Below are positions 6,005-8,302 of a stretch of 8,302 nt of DNA, piece by piece. A model generated the notes under the pieces. The model was not told where the DNA came from and ran no database searches. It worked only from the letters and a program-made list of their open reading frames with translations. Position 1 is the stretch's first letter. Every line of letters starts with the position of its first letter. This DNA comes from Candidatus Iainarchaeum sp. (GTDB lineage: Archaea > Micrarchaeota > Micrarchaeia > Anstonellales > Bilamarchaeaceae). The translations under genes and the position numbers were made by a program. The stretch covers positions 1 to 8,302 of the forward strand of contig JAQTMJ010000023.1 in NCBI GenBank assembly GCA_028714395.1, in the 5' to 3' direction.

Positions 6005-6607
6005 ATGGAAAAAAAATTCAAGATAATATCTGGCGCGGAGCTAGGCATAATTATACTGGCGCCCGTGGTTATCTTTGTTTTGGTTGGTTTATACGTATTC
6101 TTCGGAGGTGTTACAGCCAAAAATGACGCCATTGTCATATTCGGGCTCACGCAAACCAAACTCATGGGCGCCGCATTTTCACTGCTTGGAGTTTTTGCCA
6201 TCGTCGTAGGCGTTCGCCTCGCCAACCCGGGCCGCTATTACTGGATAGGCGATGATGCAATTTCATTTGGGAAAAGCCCTTCTGAAAACAGGATTCCGTT
6301 CTCCGCAATAATAAAGGCGGAAAAAATAAACCACGATGATGCGATGCGTTTGCTTGAAAGCGCATTTTACGCGTTTTCCCAAACCGGCCAAAACACCGTT
6401 TATTTTTCTGGAAACGACCTGGTAAAATACTGCCCGGCGTATTGGCGTCATACTCAAAGGAGCAGCTCGCATTCTTCTCCGCAACTAGGTGCAAAGGAAA
6501 TCATACTCTTGACTCGGCATACCCCTGACGGGGAAACCCAGCACTTCCTGAGCCCTCAAAATGCGGAAGAATTTTTGAGAGAGCTTAAAATGCACGTGCG
6601 CATATAG
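6005..6607 (+). CDS. Membrane protein with two N-terminal helices and a PH-like domain
   Basis: This 200-residue protein has hydrophobic segments at about 12-34 and 52-72, joined by a short loop. The soluble part (about 77-197) resembles a bacterial PH domain: YYWIGDDAISFGK (78-90), a strand leading to IPFSAIIKAEKI (97-108), later EIILLTRH (165-172) and a closing FLSPQNAEEFLREL helix (181-194), which matches the common closing pattern of PH-like domains in small membrane proteins. The polar insert at about 110-163 is longer than usual. The soluble domain probably faces the cytoplasm; ligand unknown. An upstream in-frame ATG at 5993 exists, but GGTGA at 5996-6000 overlaps it and sits four bases before the ATG at 6005, so 6005 is preferred. 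It follows the GTPase gene by 24 bases and precedes a small gene by 8, so the three are likely one operon. Confidence 0.65.
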   Translation: MEKKFKIISGAELGIIILAPVVIFVLVGLYVFFGGVTAKNDAIVIFGLTQTKLMGAAFSLLGVFAIVVGVRLANPGRYYWIGDDAISFGKSPSENRIPFSAIIKAEKINHDDAMRLLESAFYAFSQTGQNTVYFSGNDLVKYCPAYWRHTQRSSSHSSPQLGAKEIILLTRHTPDGETQHFLSPQNAEEFLRELKMHVRI

Positions 6608-6615
6608 GTGCTGAA

Positions 6616-6870
6616 ATGTACTCCAAGAAAGAAATAGAAAAAATAATGGAATGGTGCGAGAAAACAAAAAAGGAGCGCAACTCAATATACATAATAGAGC
6701 GCAACCCGTTCAGCAGCGAGATAGACTGGGCGCGGAACATCATCAGCATAGAGATAGACCGGCCGCTTTCCATGGCCTCAAAAACGAGTTTGGTCTACGA
6801 TTCAACTTCGAAAAAGCTCTACAAATTCGTGAACGGCGTCTGGGCACCCATAAGCTTGCTCACCCAATAA
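6616..6870 (+). CDS. Small protein of unknown function (84 aa)
   Basis: I do not recognise this protein. Its N-terminal 20 residues form a charged helix (MYSKKEIEKIMEWCEKTKKE). A middle stretch (about 22-50) looks like short strands, with SIYIIERNPF and IISIEIDRP. The end (about 58-84) reads SLVYDSTSKKLYKFVNGVWAPI, a pattern of two or three beta strands that recalls small beta modules in which a Trp follows an N-G turn. There is one Cys, no signal peptide and no membrane segment. The ATG is supported by AGGTG at 6606-6610 with four bases between GGTGC and the start; this site overlaps the stop codon of the PH-like gene (TAG at 6605-6607), so translation is probably coupled. It is likely the last gene of the GTPase operon. 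Confidence 0.65.
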   Translation: MYSKKEIEKIMEWCEKTKKERNSIYIIERNPFSSEIDWARNIISIEIDRPLSMASKTSLVYDSTSKKLYKFVNGVWAPISLLTQ

Positions 6871-6882
6871 AGTTAAAAACTT
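6870..6882 (+). promoter_or_regulatory. Candidate promoter element with inverted repeat
   Basis: AAGTT and AACTT flank AAA, making a 13-base inverted repeat that includes a TATA-like GTTAAAAAC. Its centre is 33 bases before the ATG at 6909, so a transcript would start only a few bases upstream. It may instead be a weak site within a longer transcript from the GTPase promoter. Confidence 0.35.
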
Positions 6883-6908
6883 CTGTCGCGTAGTGTGCGT
6901 GTGTTTAT

Positions 6909-7118
6909 ATGACAAAAGGCGCATCACCTCTGAGAAAAAAGGATGAAATCGCCGATGCGGTGCACAAAGCCGCCGAAGGAGCGATACGGCCTGTGCTTAG
7001 TCCGGTCCGCAAACCCGAAATCAAGCCGGTTTTGAGCGAAAAGGAATCAGCAAAGGCTGAGAAAGCCGCGAAAGACATCTCCAAATGGCTCGATGGGCTG
7101 GCGCGTAAATTGTCGTGA
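6909..7118 (+). CDS. Small lysine-rich protein of unknown function (69 aa)
   Basis: This 69-residue basic, Ala- and Lys-rich protein is not recognised. Predicted features are a short helix (DEIADAVHKAAEGAI, about 12-26), a proline-containing linker (about 27-41, with two similar segments RPVLSPVRKPE and KPVLSEKES), and a longer amphipathic helix (about 44-68, ending KWLDGLARKLS). There is no Cys, membrane segment or signal peptide. No Shine-Dalgarno precedes the ATG, so a leaderless or very short-leader mRNA is possible. The reading frame is supported by its tight link to the next gene, whose ribosome site overlaps this stop codon. Function is unknown; nucleic-acid binding is only a guess from charge. 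Confidence 0.6.
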   Translation: MTKGASPLRKKDEIADAVHKAAEGAIRPVLSPVRKPEIKPVLSEKESAKAEKAAKDISKWLDGLARKLS

Positions 7119-7122
7119 TCAA

Positions 7123-7470
7123 ATGGTTTTCTTCGACCAGGTAAGCACCGAAGCGAAAAAGAAGCTCGGCATAATCTGGAAGTCCATGTCCCAGGAGGAC
7201 AAGGAGCATTTCATAAACCAGGTAGCCCTGGCGCTCAGCGTTCTCGGGAGCGATGAGAAAGGGAAGAAGCTGGTCGTGGAGCTTCTGGGCAACATGCTCG
7301 AGGACGGCTCCAGGAATCTTGCGGATGTGGGGCTCTACCTGGAATTTCTCGATGAGGCCGAGCTGAAGGGGAAAGAGGACAAATTCAAGAAAGCCCAGGC
7401 CATGCTGGAGAGCTACAGGTTCAAGCACGATTTGCCCAGCGAGCCGAGCAAGGAATTCTTCTCAAGCTGA
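7123..7470 (+). CDS. Helical protein of unknown function (115 aa)
   Basis: I do not recognise this protein. It appears all-helical: helices at about 7-20, 23-41 (EDKEHFINQVALALSVLG), 45-58 (GKKLVVELLGNML), 63-75 (NLADVGLYLEFLDE) and 79-96, with a short polar tail ending SKEFFSS. There is no signal peptide or membrane segment. The frame is open from 7093, but GTGA at 7115-7118 lies four bases before the ATG at 7123, matching the spacing at other genes in this window, so 7123 is preferred over 7093, which would overlap the upstream gene by 26 bases. The ribosome site overlaps the TGA of the lysine-rich gene, so the two are probably translated from one mRNA. Its stop lies only three bases from the stop of the convergent PP2C-like gene. 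Confidence 0.7.
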   Translation: MVFFDQVSTEAKKKLGIIWKSMSQEDKEHFINQVALALSVLGSDEKGKKLVVELLGNMLEDGSRNLADVGLYLEFLDEAELKGKEDKFKKAQAMLESYRFKHDLPSEPSKEFFSS

Positions 7471-7473
7471 TTT

Positions 7474-8302
7474 TCAAATGCTGAAGTAAAGCATGGCAAT
7501 GTCATCAGCCATGGCCTGGTTCCCGCCCTTCATGAAATTCCTGACCTGCATGTCCATCCTTTCCATGGCGTTGAGCGGGTTCCTCGCCTTTGCAAAAACC
7601 TCGCCCATCCTTCCTTCCTCGATTGCGGGCGTCCCGGTGCCCATGGATATGGTGCTCTTCCAGACCCCGCTGTTCGCGACGAACACGCAGGCATAGCCTG
7701 AAACGTCCAGCGTCCCTATGTTTGGGGGTTTCAGCCTGAATTCGGTATGTATAACCCTGAAGCTCTTCTTACCTTTCATGCGCTGGGTGAATCCGCCCAG
7801 ATAAAGGTAGGGATACTTGAGCTCGGAGAGGAACTGCTCCCTGTCTTCCGGAACCGCCACCTCGTCTCCAGCCAGCCTTTCCACCGTTCCATCGGCCTTC
7901 ACGCCGTAGATGCGGTTGTTGCCTACGTTCGCGTAGTAGAGTTTTTTCCCGAACACCATGCCGCAGGCCGCGCTCGATCCGCAGAATCCTTTCACATTTT
8001 CGCTTATCTCAGCATCCGCCCTGCGCATGAATTCCTCCAGCATCTGGAGCAGCCCTTCCTCGCTCCGGAGCTGCTGGATGCTGTCCTTGAATATGGCCAG
8101 CGAGAGCGACGATGGCAGGTATTCCAGCCCGCGCTCGTCGAACCCGTCGAACAGGCCGAACACCGCGCCCCTTTTTCCATTGAGGTACACTTCCCTGAAA
8201 TAGACGGAGCCGCTGGCCTTGGTCGCTTTCCTTTTGCGCACCCCTTTGTCCACAAGCGCAACCGCCGAAGCGAAATCCAGGTAGGCGCTGGTCTTGTCGC
8301 AT
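7474..8302 (-). CDS. PP2C-fold protein, probably catalytically degenerate; 5' end beyond the window
   Basis: The PPM/PP2C serine/threonine phosphatase fold is recognisable in order. Numbering starts at the GTG codon at 8253. FGLFDGFDERG at 32-42 matches the family's FDGHGG. GSSAACGMVFGKKLYYANVG (92-111) plus NNRIY corresponds to GTTA...ANVGDSRAY. VKADGTVERLAGDE at 118-131 matches the strand after GDSR. ACVFVANSGVWKS at 188-200 corresponds to LLASDGLWD. ADDIAMLYFSI at 249-259 matches DNITVVVV. Of the metal ligands, Asp36 and Asp250 remain. The Asp of SDG is Ser196, the Asp of GDSR is Asn112 or Asn113, and no Asp is evident where the N-terminal NED motif is expected. This suggests a pseudophosphatase or binding protein. 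The frame stays open through 8301 with 16 further codons (CDKTSAYLDFASAVAL), so the true start is outside the window and GTG 8253 is probably internal. Confidence 0.75.
   Translation of the reverse strand, partial: CDKTSAYLDFASAVALVDKGVRKRKATKASGSVYFREVYLNGKRGAVFGLFDGFDERGLEYLPSSLSLAIFKDSIQQLRSEEGLLQMLEEFMRRADAEISENVKGFCGSSAACGMVFGKKLYYANVGNNRIYGVKADGTVERLAGDEVAVPEDREQFLSELKYPYLYLGGFTQRMKGKKSFRVIHTEFRLKPPNIGTLDVSGYACVFVANSGVWKSTISMGTGTPAIEEGRMGEVFAKARNPLNAMERMDMQVRNFMKGGNQAMADDIAMLYFSI

Noticed and set aside
8251..8253. GTG at 8253 as the start of the PP2C-like gene
   Set aside because: The frame remains open to the window edge with plausible protein sequence, and the FDG motif would lie unusually close to the N-terminus.
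1..8302. tRNA, rRNA, C/D-box RNA or CRISPR array
   Set aside because: The gaps hold no cloverleaf-like arms, no paired C and D boxes at suitable spacing, and no regularly spaced direct repeats.

Overview
The window reads as a piece of an archaeal chromosome. A TRAM-domain protein, a beta-CASP RNA nuclease of the archaeal CPSF type and a DRG-type GTPase with a TGS domain are all typical of archaea. Most gene starts are preceded by GGTGA or a close variant 4-5 bases upstream, which pairs with the archaeal 16S tail, and several genes have T/A-rich boxes at the distance expected of a TATA element. The compact layout and the many small unrecognised proteins would suit a DPANN or other small-genome lineage (inference; the lineage cannot be fixed from the sequence alone). 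Most genes look GC-rich. One, at 3618-4730, is clearly richer in A+T.

Layout. 1-140: promoter and possibly folded leader of a small TRAM protein (141-482, +), which ends in a long T-tract terminator. 516-2039: a minus-strand pair, a BofA-like membrane protein (2039-1791) followed after 9 bases by an aCPSF2-like beta-CASP nuclease (1781-516). 2040-2125: a divergent promoter region shared with an MFS transporter (2126-3472, +). 3473-3617: an A+T-rich promoter region. 3618-4730 (+): a 370-residue helical-repeat protein of unknown function, compositionally unlike its neighbours. 4731-4891: a gene-free gap with a perfect 15-base palindrome and a TATA-like box. 4892-6870 (+): a probable operon of DRG-type GTPase, two-helix membrane protein with a PH-like domain, and an 84-residue orphan. 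6909-7470 (+): two small unrecognised proteins, a lysine-rich one and a helical one. 7474-8302 (-): a PP2C-fold protein whose start lies beyond the right edge and which lacks several metal-binding aspartates.

Working together. The TRAM protein (RNA binding), the aCPSF2-like nuclease (RNA processing or decay) and the DRG GTPase (ribosome associated) all belong to RNA metabolism and translation. The others (BofA-like protein, PH-like membrane protein, MFS exporter or importer, PP2C-like protein) are membrane or signalling proteins whose tasks cannot be read from the context. No RNA gene, CRISPR array, transposase or integrase was seen. The best candidates for something undescribed are the helical-repeat gene at 3618-4730, the PP2C-like probable pseudophosphatase, and the foldable leader in front of the TRAM gene.
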